DNA from: Mahella sp.
GTDB taxonomy: Bacteria > Bacillota > Clostridia > Mahellales > Mahellaceae
Assembly: GCF_020054945.1 (NCBI RefSeq)
Contig: NZ_JAIHAU010000001.1
Coordinates: 1-64,000, forward strand
DNA: 64,000 nucleotides
Direction of reading: 5' to 3'
In this document: positions 18,220 through 26,362 of the stretch, piece by piece
Layout of the letters: each line of letters begins with the position of its first letter
Position numbering within the stretch: position 1 is the first letter of the stretch
Notes under the pieces: model-generated
What the model saw: only the letters and a program-made list of their open reading frames with translations
Databases searched by the model: none
Told to the model about the DNA's origin: nothing
Made by a program: the position numbers and the translations under genes

Positions 18220-19188
18220 ATGCGAACAAATGGTACGCCTGATATAATAAACGATTTTCTTATATATCTCGAAAATATACAGGGTAAATCTCCCAATACG
18301 GTAAAAGAGTACTTTTATGATCTGCGCACCTTCTTTCGTTTTTTGAAAATGAGACGCGATATGGTAGATGAGAGCGAGGATATAAGATCTATAGACATCC
18401 GAGATATAGATTTATCCATAGTAAAGAGCGTGCAACTGAGCGATCTCTACGCTTATATATCATTTCTCTCCAACCAGATGCATAACAATGCGCGCAGCAG
18501 AGCGCGTAAGGTGGCCAGCATACGCACATTTTTTAAATATCTTACTAATAAAGCCAAACTTTTATCTGTAAATCCGGCTGTTGAATTGGAAAGTCCTAAA
18601 GTAGGCTCTCGAAATCCGGTATATCTTTCTCTGGAGGAAAGCCGGGAATTGTTAGCCTCGGTAGACGGACCCTTTAAAGAACGGGATTACGCTATACTTA
18701 CATTATTTCTAAACTGCGGGTTGCGTTTATCGGAGCTGGTGGGTATAAATATAGGCGATATCAGAGAAGATACCTTGCGCGTAATAGGCAAAGGTAATAA
18801 AGAACGTACGGTTTATCTCAATGAAGCATGCCTAAATGCTATAGAAAATTATTTAAAAACGCGCCCTCATGACGGGGTAAAGGATAGGGAGGCGCTGTTT
18901 TTAAGTAAGTTAAAAAAACGAATAAGCCCTAAAACAGTTCAGCATATAGTTAAAAAATACATATCAAATGCGGGTCTGGATAGTACCAAGTATTCTACGC
19001 ATAAGCTGCGCCACACAGCGGCCACACTAATGTATAAATACGGCGATATAGACATACGGACGCTGCAGCAACTTCTGGGCCATGAAAATATATCTACCAC
19101 TCAGATATATACACATGTCGATAATGATATGGTACGCCATGCCGTAAATAGCAACCCATTATCGCAGGAAGTAGAGCATGATAAGTAA
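18220..19188 (+). CDS. Tyrosine recombinase XerC/XerD family
   Basis: A 322-residue tyrosine recombinase with an N-terminal SAM-like core-binding domain (residues about 5-125) and a C-terminal catalytic domain. The catalytic residues are present: Arg in CGLRLSELVGI, Lys in GKGNKERTVYL, the His-x-x-Arg in THKLRHTAATLM, His in LLGHENISTTQIYTHV and the following Tyr. It lies in a housekeeping neighbourhood (rnhA, yneA, lexA) and no attachment sites or mobile genes are nearby, so chromosome dimer resolution is likelier than mobile-element integration. I cannot say whether it is XerC, XerD or a paralogue. Confidence 0.9.
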   Translation: MRTNGTPDIINDFLIYLENIQGKSPNTVKEYFYDLRTFFRFLKMRRDMVDESEDIRSIDIRDIDLSIVKSVQLSDLYAYISFLSNQMHNNARSRARKVASIRTFFKYLTNKAKLLSVNPAVELESPKVGSRNPVYLSLEESRELLASVDGPFKERDYAILTLFLNCGLRLSELVGINIGDIREDTLRVIGKGNKERTVYLNEACLNAIENYLKTRPHDGVKDREALFLSKLKKRISPKTVQHIVKKYISNAGLDSTKYSTHKLRHTAATLMYKYGDIDIRTLQQLLGHENISTTQIYTHVDNDMVRHAVNSNPLSQEVEHDK

Positions 19189-19194
19189 CCCAAA

Positions 19195-19467
19195 TCAAGA
19201 CACAGGTATCTTCAACAATTCGCCGGGTTGCAGTTTAGATGGCTCTATATCGTTTAATTGCCTTATCTCGTATATAAATTCGCGTATTTCTTTGTCTTTA
19301 GGAACATATCTCTTAGCTAAAGACCAAAGCGAGTCGCCTGTTTCCACATATACTAATTGATAACTCTTCTCATTTTGCGCCGATGTACGCTCGAGCAAAG
19401 AGGGGACAATGGTCAGTATCAGTATGCCTATAACTATCGCCGCTATATATAAACTCTTTTTCATCAT
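19195..19467 (-). CDS. yneA: YneA-like LysM protein (SOS cell-division inhibitor candidate)
   Basis: A 90-residue protein with one N-terminal membrane segment (LYIAAIVIGILILTIVPSLL) and a C-terminal LysM domain (VETGDSLWSLAKRYV to QPGELLKIPV). In Bacillus the same layout, divergent from lexA, is YneA, which delays septation during the SOS response. The gap to lexA holds two LexA boxes that can control both genes. Its start follows AAGGAGGC by 5 bases. The function is inferred from synteny and architecture. Confidence 0.82.
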   Translation of the reverse strand: MMKKSLYIAAIVIGILILTIVPSLLERTSAQNEKSYQLVYVETGDSLWSLAKRYVPKDKEIREFIYEIRQLNDIEPSKLQPGELLKIPVS

Positions 19468-19517
19468 GTTTGCCTCCTTCTGTATTTAGCCTTCACAGCG
19501 TTTAGTATTCAAATGTA

Positions 19518-19531
19518 CGAACAAATGTTCT
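19518..19531. promoter_or_regulatory. LexA (SOS) box 1
   Basis: CGAACAAATGTTCT matches the Gram-positive LexA consensus (CGAAC-N4-GTTCG) except for the last base, in the yneA-lexA intergenic region. Confidence 0.85.
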
Positions 19532-19546
19532 GTATATATATTAACA

Positions 19547-19560
19547 CGAACAAACATTCG
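19547..19560. promoter_or_regulatory. LexA (SOS) box 2
   Basis: CGAACAAACATTCG matches the consensus with one substitution in the second half-site. A third half-site, CGAACATTC, starts at 19576 and is too degenerate to list separately. Confidence 0.8.
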
Positions 19561-19653
19561 TTGTCAAGCTATATGCGAACATTCTTTTGCAATATTTTTT
19601 ATTTCGTGTTATAATTGAGTCATAATTAATATATACGGAGAGTGTTATTAAAT

Positions 19654-20277
19654 ATGCCTATAGATTTGACTGTTAAACAAAAACAAATACTGGATTATAT
19701 AAGAAGTATAACCGAAGAGAGAGGATATCCGCCTTCTATACGGGAGATAGGTGATGCCGTCGGATTAAGTTCCACTTCTACGGTACACGGCTACTTAAAA
19801 CGCTTGGAGGCTAAAGGAGCTATAAAACGCGATCCAACAAAACCAAGAGCCATGGAAGTGATATACGGAGAGCCGAGCGACGATGAAAATATTTCAAAAG
19901 TAGAATTGGCAAATATACCTGTGCTAGGACGTGTGGCAGCCGGTCAACCGATATTAGCCCAGGAGAACATAGAGGAATATTTTCCGTTGCCACTGGACTT
20001 TATTCAGAACAGTGAAGCGTTTATGCTCAGAGTCAAAGGCGACAGCATGTACGAAGCGGGTATATTGGATAACGATTATATAGTCGTACGCAAACAGGAG
20101 ACTGCACAAAACGGTGATATAGTAGTAGCTCTTATAGACGATGATGCCACCGTAAAACGCTTTTATAAAGAAGAGGATCATATAAGGTTGCAACCCGAAA
20201 ATCCCTTCATGCAACCTATTATAGTGAAAGATATAAAAATACTCGGCAAAGTTATAGCTGTATTAAGGAGACTATAA
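19654..20277 (+). CDS. lexA: LexA repressor
   Basis: A 207-residue SOS repressor/autoprotease. The N-terminal winged helix has [38 protein letters not shown]. The self-cleavage site is the Ala-Gly in [10 protein letters not shown]; the catalytic Ser is in [13 protein letters not shown] and the catalytic Lys in [10 protein letters not shown]. RecA filaments on ssDNA trigger cleavage in this family. Start at ATG 19654 with GGAGA about 12 bases upstream; the track's GTG overlaps that site. It is divergent from yneA with shared LexA boxes, giving autoregulation. Confidence 0.97.
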   Translation: MPIDLTVKQKQILDYIRSITEERGYPPSIREIGDAVGLSSTSTVHGYLKRLEAKGAIKRDPTKPRAMEVIYGEPSDDENISKVELANIPVLGRVAAGQPILAQENIEEYFPLPLDFIQNSEAFMLRVKGDSMYEAGILDNDYIVVRKQETAQNGDIVVALIDDDATVKRFYKEEDHIRLQPENPFMQPIIVKDIKILGKVIAVLRRL

Positions 20278-20393
20278 ACGCTTCAAACTATCATTATAGA
20301 AGTTGATAATTGGATATCCACGGAAAATAATTCATATGATTATTTTTGGATTTTAGGTGTTTAATATTAATTTTTAAGAGTTATAGAGTTATT

Positions 20394-20424
20394 AGTCACC
20401 GACATAAAATTATCTTCGGTGACT
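20394..20424. repeat. Hairpin between lexA and the YnbB-like gene
   Basis: AGTCACCGA pairs with TCGGTGACT around a 13-base loop. It lies in the 258-base convergent gap after lexA. There is no T-run on either strand, so it is not a standard terminator. Confidence 0.55.
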
Positions 20425-20442
20425 ATCGACTATTGTCGGCGG

Positions 20443-20496
20443 TTAAGCGGCCAATTATACAAAATGAACATTTTGTATAATTGGAGGTGCGCTTAA
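20443..20496. repeat. Long near-perfect inverted repeat after lexA
   Basis: A 16-base perfect arm pair (CCAATTATACAAAATG and its complement) with a 2-base loop, flanked by outer arms TTAAGCG/CGCTTAA. The whole 54-base cruciform-like element sits between convergent genes and has no T-run. It might be a transcription stop of unusual form, a small mobile hairpin or a processing site. Confidence 0.65.
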
Positions 20497-20535
20497 ACTT
20501 TGATGCTGACCATGCCTTGTATAAATATTTGTCAT

Positions 20536-21849
20536 TTATTTTGCCATATCCATTTCTTTCAGCGCGAGCATGATACCCAGTTTAACGTGATCATACGTAA
20601 GGCCTCCTTGCAGATGACCTATATATGGCGGTCGCATAGGCCCGTCAGCACTTAATTCTATAGATGAGCCCTGTACAAAGGTACCGGCTGCCATTATTAC
20701 TTGATGCTCATAACCCGGCATATCCCATGGTTCGGGTGTGACAAAACTGTCTACTGCTCCGGCTTTTTGTATACCTCTGCAAAAGGCTTTGAGCTTTTCC
20801 GGATCTTCAAAACGAATGGATTGAATTATATCGGTGCGATGATGGTGGCTGGCCGGAAAAACACTATACCCCGATAGTTCAAAGATGCGGCTGGCCAATA
20901 TAGCTCCTTTCAGCGCTTCACCCACTATGTGCGGCGCTAAAAAAAGGCCCTGATAGAAATTCCGATACCCTCCGGCGTATGATCCCACCTCTTTACCAAT
21001 GCCCGGTGCTGTAAGGCTATAGGCTATGCACTCCACCATATCCTTCTTACCTACTATATAACCGCCGGTGGGTGCTATGCCGCCGCCGGGATTTTTGATA
21101 AGCGAGCCAGCCGCTATATCCGCTCCTACTTGAGTCGGTTCTATCAATTCGGTGAATTCGCCATAGCAGTTATCCACTACGATGGCTGCATCGCATCCGA
21201 GGCCGCGTATGAACTGGATAATATTGCCTATAGCGTTTACATCGATGGATTGGCGCCATTGATAACCACGCGATCGCTGTATAGCTATAACTTTGGGGGT
21301 ATAAAGTTCAATAGCCTTTTTTATTCCAATTTTATCGAACAAGCCGTCTTCCGACAGCTCTACTTCCTTATAATCTATGCCCCATTCTCTCAGCGAGCCC
21401 CTGCTATTGCCGCTTATACCTATAACTTCTTGTAATGTGTCATAGGGTCGACCGCTTATGGAAAGCAGCACGTCCCCGGGCCGAAGCAATCCATAGAAGC
21501 ATAGCGATATAGCATGAGTACCCGATGCTATCTGCGCTCGCACTATGGCATCCTCTGCTCCAAAAATACGGGCATATATTCGCTCCAGCGCATCCCTGCC
21601 CTGATCGTCATAGCCATAACCGCTGGTAGCCGCAAAATGCCTTTCCCCCACCCCCTCACGCTGCATAGCGGCGATAACATTGTATTGGTTATAGGAGCGA
21701 ATATTATCTATTTTGATGAATGTATGCTTTATATCATCTTCGGCTTGCTGGCAAAGTGCCAGTATATGTTGATCTATATCATAGGTACTTTTAAGAAATT
21801 CTTTGGTTGTATCTAACATCGGATTTAGATTGTTATCCTTTCTGTGCAT
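20536..21849 (-). CDS. ynbB: Methionine gamma-lyase family protein (YnbB/aluminium resistance type)
   Basis: A 437-residue PLP-dependent enzyme of the family labelled 'aluminium resistance protein' or methionine gamma-lyase-like, typified by B. subtilis YnbB. The recognisable block is HFAATSGYGYDDQGRDALERIYARIFGAEDA, then RAQIASGTHAISLCFYGLLRPGD. The probable PLP lysine is in GSLIKNPGGGIAPTGGYIVG. Its true reaction is not established. It overlaps the upstream GTPase gene by 17 bases. The order spoVK-GTPase-ynbB mirrors Bacillus spoVK-hflX(ynbA)-ynbB. Confidence 0.85.
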   Translation of the reverse strand: MHRKDNNLNPMLDTTKEFLKSTYDIDQHILALCQQAEDDIKHTFIKIDNIRSYNQYNVIAAMQREGVGERHFAATSGYGYDDQGRDALERIYARIFGAEDAIVRAQIASGTHAISLCFYGLLRPGDVLLSISGRPYDTLQEVIGISGNSRGSLREWGIDYKEVELSEDGLFDKIGIKKAIELYTPKVIAIQRSRGYQWRQSIDVNAIGNIIQFIRGLGCDAAIVVDNCYGEFTELIEPTQVGADIAAGSLIKNPGGGIAPTGGYIVGKKDMVECIAYSLTAPGIGKEVGSYAGGYRNFYQGLFLAPHIVGEALKGAILASRIFELSGYSVFPASHHHRTDIIQSIRFEDPEKLKAFCRGIQKAGAVDSFVTPEPWDMPGYEHQVIMAAGTFVQGSSIELSADGPMRPPYIGHLQGGLTYDHVKLGIMLALKEMDMAK

Positions 21850-22441
21850 TTATGTAGTCTATTATACCTTTAAAGCCGGCTTTATTCAATGCTGAAACGC
21901 ATATGATTTTATCGCTGTTAACGTTGAAAGCTTTTGCTCCTTTGCCCAAAATATCGTCGGCTCGATCCACCAGGTCGATTTTATTAATCAACATCACATA
22001 ATTATCGTTGCCGCCAAAGATATGAGAAAGCACCACATCTATATCATCAACAGGTAATGGTTGTGAGGGCAGCGAGGTGGCATCGATGATATGCAGCAAT
22101 AACGATGCATTTTTTATAAACGAGATGGTCTGGGCCATAGCCTTACGCAAAGTCGTAGGTTCTACTGCATCGCCTATTAAGCCGGTGGTATCCACCAGCT
22201 CTATGTATTGGCAGCCGGCATTCATTCTTATCCATTGAAGCCCCATCGTACTATACGGCTGGCGCCCACACAGATAGCGCTTGGCCACCTCTATATCATA
22301 AACCTTTGCCATGCTGTTGCCGTCGGCATCCATAAAATGAAGTTTTATAGTCTTATTTCCTAAAAACTTGGCCAGATTAAGCAACAAAAGGGTCTTACCT
22401 ACATTGGGCTTGCCTATCAAAACGCAGGTTTTCATGGTCAC
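21833..22441 (-). CDS. Small Ras-like GTPase of unknown role between spoVK and ynbB
   Basis: About 200 residues, a single G domain. Motifs are G1 LIGKPNVGKTLLLLNL, G3-like ELVDTTGLIGD (DTTG in place of DxxG), G4 MLINKIDLVD and G5-like ICVSALNKAG. No extra RNA-binding or membrane domain is present. The GTG start at 22441 overlaps the spoVK stop by 4 bases; an ATG two codons in (22435) is possible. In Bacillus the equivalent slot holds HflX, about twice as long, so this is not a shortened HflX in any obvious way. A role with SpoVK or the PLP enzyme is only inference. Confidence 0.8.
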   Translation of the reverse strand: MTMKTCVLIGKPNVGKTLLLLNLAKFLGNKTIKLHFMDADGNSMAKVYDIEVAKRYLCGRQPYSTMGLQWIRMNAGCQYIELVDTTGLIGDAVEPTTLRKAMAQTISFIKNASLLLHIIDATSLPSQPLPVDDIDVVLSHIFGGNDNYVMLINKIDLVDRADDILGKGAKAFNVNSDKIICVSALNKAGFKGIIDYINAQKG

Positions 22442-23379
22442 ACATCAACTTCTTCTATATCCTCTTTGCGGATGACTATCAAATCTTCCTTACTGATGGA
22501 GCCCTGTTTATGCAGCCTGACGGCTTGTTTCCGTATGGCATTTTCCACTATGTTCCTTACCAGTCTGGCATTGCCCATCCTTTGGTCCATATTCGATTGT
22601 TTCCCCGCCAACAGCACATATAACTTGTTGCGGGCATCAGGCAACAGGCTATATTGGCGCTTGTCGAACATAAGATCGGCTATCCGCACCAATTCATCCA
22701 ATGTATAATCCCTGAACTCCATCTGTATGGGGAATCGCGACCGCAAGCCAGGATTCATGCGCATAAAGTAATCCATCTCATCTTTATAACCGGCTAAAAT
22801 GGCCACGAGATCGTCTTTGTTGTCTTCCATTTCTTTAACCAGCGTATCGATGGCTTCTTTGCCAAAATCCCTTTCTCCTCCTCTGGACAAAGAATAGGCT
22901 TCGTCTATAAACAATATACCCCCCAACGCCCTTTTGACCTGTTCCCTTACCTTTTGAGCTGTATGACCTATGTATTCCCCTACTAGATCTGCTCTTTCAA
23001 CCTCGACGGTGTGCCCTATCCTCAATAAACCCATTCCATGCAGCATTTTGCCCAACAGCCGCGCCACAGTGGTCTTGCCTGTGCCCGGATTGCCCTTAAA
23101 GATCATATGTAAAGTCATGCCGTCATGGGCCATTCCCTCCATCTTGCGGCGTTGTTGTATGTTTATATATGCTTGGAGCTCTTCTACCAATTTCTTTATA
23201 TTCTCCAGCCCTATCAATGAAAGGAGCTCCTTTTGAGCCTCTGCTATTTCCAAACTATTAATACCGTCCGTATTCTGGTCATGACCATAAATGTACCTTA
23301 TAGCTTCGGACGGTGTTATCTCTGCGCGTTCTACCTTTTGCATTATCACGCGTTCGTTATCGATCAGACGTCTTGCCAT
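22438..23379 (-). CDS. spoVK: Stage V sporulation protein K (SpoVK), AAA+ ATPase
   Basis: A 313-residue CbxX/CfxQ-type AAA+ ATPase. The conserved start of the AAA+ unit is LIGLENIKKLVEEL, Walker A is GNPGTGKTTVARLLG, Walker B is GILFIDEAYSLSRGG. Sensor and arginine-finger segments follow (NPGLRSRFPIQMEF) and then an alpha-helical lid. SpoVK is needed for spore maturation in Bacillus. It heads the three-gene minus-strand group spoVK-GTPase-ynbB. A GGGGAGGTGAC ribosome-binding site precedes the ATG. Confidence 0.92.
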   Translation of the reverse strand: MARRLIDNERVIMQKVERAEITPSEAIRYIYGHDQNTDGINSLEIAEAQKELLSLIGLENIKKLVEELQAYINIQQRRKMEGMAHDGMTLHMIFKGNPGTGKTTVARLLGKMLHGMGLLRIGHTVEVERADLVGEYIGHTAQKVREQVKRALGGILFIDEAYSLSRGGERDFGKEAIDTLVKEMEDNKDDLVAILAGYKDEMDYFMRMNPGLRSRFPIQMEFRDYTLDELVRIADLMFDKRQYSLLPDARNKLYVLLAGKQSNMDQRMGNARLVRNIVENAIRKQAVRLHKQGSISKEDLIVIRKEDIEEVDV

Positions 23380-23455
23380 GCTGTCACCTCCCCGAAAGAA
23401 AGCCTTATTATCAGTATATGAACAGCGACCGTCAAAGGTGACAACATGACATCTA

Positions 23456-24607
23456 TTATAAGAATGAAAACAGCTTTTTCCTTTTCCCGTTTTTAAGGCT
23501 CATCAAGAACCTTTGCACTATAGGTTTGAGTTTTTCATATTCTATAAGGAATGAATCATGCCCGTATATCGATGTCAATTCCACGTACGTGGCATCTATT
23601 CCCAAGCCGCGCATCTTTTTTATCAGTTCCAATTGTTGATGTTTCGGAAACAATATATCCGAGCTTATGCCCATGATTTTAACCTTACATATTATGCGCG
23701 ACAGCGCTTCTTCCATGCTTTCATACCCCATACTCAGGTCAAATAAGTCCATAGCCCGCGATAAATAAATGTATGAATTGGCATCAAAACGCCTTACCAG
23801 TTTTTCTCCCTGATAATCGAGATATGTTTCCACATCGAACTTAATAGTAGGGTCTTTTAAGTGCTTTATATCGAAACGCTCCCTTCCCCTTCCTATCATT
23901 CGGCTAAACTTTCGTTTCATCGACTCATCGCTCTGGTAAGTCATCATACCCAGCATGCGTGCAATACCTAAACCCAAAGCCGGTTGTTCACCTGTTTCGT
24001 AATAATCGCCGTTATTCCATTTCGGATCCAGCATAATGGTCCTGCGCATTATATAATTAAATCCTATGGCTTGCGGATAGAGCTTGCCCGGAGTGGCTAT
24101 AGGAAAAATACCGTCAATAAAATCAGGATATAACACAGCCCACTCCAGCGCCTGCATACCACCCATTGAACCGCCTATTACGGCCATCACATGCTCTATG
24201 CCCATATGTTCCAAAAGCTTTTTCTGCACCCTTACCATATCACGAATAGTGATTACGGGAAAGCGCATGCCATATGGTCTGCCGGTAGCGGGATTGATAG
24301 ATGAAGGCCCTGTGGTGCCTTGACACCCTCCCAAAACATTAGCGCATATTATAAAGTATTTTTCAGGATCCAGCGGGAGACCTGGACCCAGCATCTGCTC
24401 CCACCACCCCTTTCTCGAATCATGTTCCGAATGACGGGCTATATGCGAATCTCCTGTCAGTGCATGCTCAACCAATATTATATTGCTTTTATCGGCATTT
24501 AAAGCGCCGTATGTTTCATATACCACGGTAATAGGGCCAAGCTTTTGGCCGCTTTCCAGTACAAGCAAATCCGGCGGGTATGCAAATGTATATTCATGTC
24601 TATACAA
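23456..24607 (-). CDS. metX: Homoserine O-acetyltransferase
   Basis: A 383-residue alpha/beta hydrolase-fold acyltransferase that makes O-acetyl-homoserine for methionine synthesis. The family blocks are VEHALTGDSH, ANVLGGCQGTTGP, the nucleophile elbow GGSMGGMQALEWA (Ser), and the Asp and His of the triad in GISSDILFP and IYGHDSFLIEY. It lies 90 bases downstream of metY on the same strand, so the S-box leader of metY probably controls it as well. O-succinyl specificity cannot be excluded by eye. Confidence 0.93.
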   Translation of the reverse strand: MYRHEYTFAYPPDLLVLESGQKLGPITVVYETYGALNADKSNIILVEHALTGDSHIARHSEHDSRKGWWEQMLGPGLPLDPEKYFIICANVLGGCQGTTGPSSINPATGRPYGMRFPVITIRDMVRVQKKLLEHMGIEHVMAVIGGSMGGMQALEWAVLYPDFIDGIFPIATPGKLYPQAIGFNYIMRRTIMLDPKWNNGDYYETGEQPALGLGIARMLGMMTYQSDESMKRKFSRMIGRGRERFDIKHLKDPTIKFDVETYLDYQGEKLVRRFDANSYIYLSRAMDLFDLSMGYESMEEALSRIICKVKIMGISSDILFPKHQQLELIKKMRGLGIDATYVELTSIYGHDSFLIEYEKLKPIVQRFLMSLKNGKRKKLFSFL

Positions 24608-24697
24608 ACTGCTGCTATCCTCCCTAAACCTTATAATAACAATTATTATAGCATATATGGCGATATATTTATATATTCCGGCCCAAGCCCGTCCAAA

Positions 24698-25987
24698 CTA
24701 TATGTTTTGAGAAGCCTCTATAGCTTGATCCAGATCATCTATAATATCTTTCACATCCTCGATACCTATGGATACGCGCACCATATCCTCAGTAACACCG
24801 GCAGCAAGCTGTTCCTCACGTGAAAGCTGCTGATGAGTGGTGCTGGCCGGATGTATAACTAACGATTTGGCATCACCTACATTGGCCAATAATGAAAACA
24901 GTTTGAGGCTATCTATAAATTTTTTACCTGCTTTTATACCACCGTTCAACCCGAATGTAAAAATAGCGCCGGCCCCTTTAGGCGTATATTTCTGAGCCAG
25001 TGAGTTATACTTGCTGGATGACAGCGAAGGATAGTTTACCCATGATACGGCCGGATTCCCCTCGAGGTATTTCGCTACCGCCAGAGCGTTGGAAACATGT
25101 CTTTCCATACGCAGCGGCAATGTTTCAAGGCCTTGCAGCATTAAAAAAGAATTAAACGGGCTTATGCACGCTCCCATATCTCTAAGGAGCTGAACGCGTG
25201 CTTTTGTTATATAAGCAGCCGCGCCTATATCCTTTACATAGCTTATACCATGATAGCTTTCATCCGGTTCTACCAAACCAGGGAATCGCCCATTGTCCCA
25301 ATTGAAATTCCCTGAATCTACCATTATGCCGCCTATGGACGTACCGTGGCCACCTATATATTTAGTTGCCGAATGCACGATTATATCAGCGCCAAACTCG
25401 ATCGGCCTGCACAAATACGGTGAAGCGAAAGTATTATCCACTATGAGAGGTACCCCCACTTGGTGGGCTATTTTGGCTACAGCCTCTATATCCAGTACAT
25501 TTATATTAGGATTCCCCAATGTCTCCGCAAAGAACGCTTTGGTATGCTCGTTGACAGCCTTTCTGAAGTTTTCAGGGTCATCGGAATCCACAAACCTGAC
25601 CTTTATTCCATACCTTGGGAGCGTAGATGCAAACAGGTTATATGTACCGCCATATAGAGTGCTGGCAGCCACTATCTCATCGCCGTTACCAGCTATATTC
25701 ATTATAGCCATGGTAATGGCCGCCGAACCCGATGCTAATGCCAAAGCTCCAATACCGCCCTCCAGCGCGACCATGCGCTTTTCGAATACATCCGTGGTAG
25801 GATTCATCATGCGCGTATACATATTTCCCGACTCTTCCAATGAGAATAGCCTGGCCGCATGATCTGAATCTTTGAAGACATACGACGTAGTCTGATATAT
25901 CGGCACAGCCATCGCTCCCGTAGCCGGATCCGGTTGTTGTCCGGCATGCAACGCCAACGTATTAAAGCCCCATTTTTTATCTGACAT
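24698..25987 (-). CDS. metY: O-acetylhomoserine aminocarboxypropyltransferase (sulfhydrylase)
   Basis: A 429-residue Cys/Met-metabolism PLP enzyme that converts O-acetylhomoserine and sulfide to homocysteine. Signature pieces are [18 protein letters not shown], the PLP-binding [20 protein letters not shown] (Lys), [15 protein letters not shown] and [14 protein letters not shown]. The length of 429 with the GTSIGG type of insertion fits MetY rather than cystathionine enzymes of ~380-400 residues. The AGGGGAG ribosome-binding site is 8 bases upstream. Preceded by a SAM-I riboswitch with a terminator. Confidence 0.95.
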   Translation of the reverse strand: MSDKKWGFNTLALHAGQQPDPATGAMAVPIYQTTSYVFKDSDHAARLFSLEESGNMYTRMMNPTTDVFEKRMVALEGGIGALALASGSAAITMAIMNIAGNGDEIVAASTLYGGTYNLFASTLPRYGIKVRFVDSDDPENFRKAVNEHTKAFFAETLGNPNINVLDIEAVAKIAHQVGVPLIVDNTFASPYLCRPIEFGADIIVHSATKYIGGHGTSIGGIMVDSGNFNWDNGRFPGLVEPDESYHGISYVKDIGAAAYITKARVQLLRDMGACISPFNSFLMLQGLETLPLRMERHVSNALAVAKYLEGNPAVSWVNYPSLSSSKYNSLAQKYTPKGAGAIFTFGLNGGIKAGKKFIDSLKLFSLLANVGDAKSLVIHPASTTHQQLSREEQLAAGVTEDMVRVSIGIEDVKDIIDDLDQAIEASQNI

Positions 25988-26036
25988 AAAATACTCCCCT
26001 TCCTATATGCTTCGCGACTCTAAATATCCAGATAAT

Positions 26037-26065
26037 AAAAAACTCCCCTGCGCAAACAGAAGAGG
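26037..26065 (-). terminator. Riboswitch-controlled intrinsic terminator ahead of metY
   Basis: On the minus strand CTCTTCTG pairs with CAGGGGAG (two G-U pairs) followed by six Ts. The 5' arm (CCTCTT) can alternatively pair with AAGAGAGG at the end of the aptamer, giving the antiterminator. Confidence 0.85.
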
Positions 26066-26079
26066 TTTTATATTTTCCT

Positions 26080-26189
26080 CTCTTATCTGCCAGGCATATC
26101 ACACCTGCAGGAATTGGCACCATACAACTTATTTCGATGTTGGTTGCCGGGCTTCATCGGGCCAGTCCCTCCACCTCTCTGGATAAGAG
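26080..26189 (-). promoter_or_regulatory. SAM-I (S-box) riboswitch aptamer
   Basis: The minus strand carries the S-box core: P1 CTCTTATC...GATAAGAG closed at 26189 and 26080, CAGAGAGGTGGAGGGACTGG, the AUGAAGCCCGGCAACC block, and GGTGCCAATTCC. With S-adenosylmethionine bound, the downstream terminator forms and metY-metX are switched off. Established for the family; every hallmark is seen here. Confidence 0.96.
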
Positions 26190-26290
26190 CCTCATATTTA
26201 ATTTAGCCAATTATAACATTCTTTATCGGTTATGTCAACATTGAAATAATCGTTATATATTATAGCATTTACATCTTATTAGTGATATAA

Positions 26291-26326
26291 TTTTAACAAG
26301 AAATTATATATAGCTTCTCGTTAAAA
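26291..26326. promoter_or_regulatory. Inverted repeat upstream of the hydrogenase-type sigma-54 activator
   Basis: TTTTAACAAGAA and TTCTCGTTAAAA are 12-base arms with one G-T mismatch, separated by 12 bases, ending 36 bases before the likely ATG. The TTAACAA core resembles half a Rex site, but the spacing does not match a full Rex operator. The rest of the gap from 26190 to 26362 shows nothing else I can name. Confidence 0.4.
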
Positions 26327-26362
26327 TTTAGACAATATATGCCTGCGAAGGAAGGGGTACTC

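Noticed and set aside
19178-19360. 60-residue plus-strand ORF after the recombinase
   Set aside because: It lies antisense to the yneA-like LysM gene and has no features of its own.
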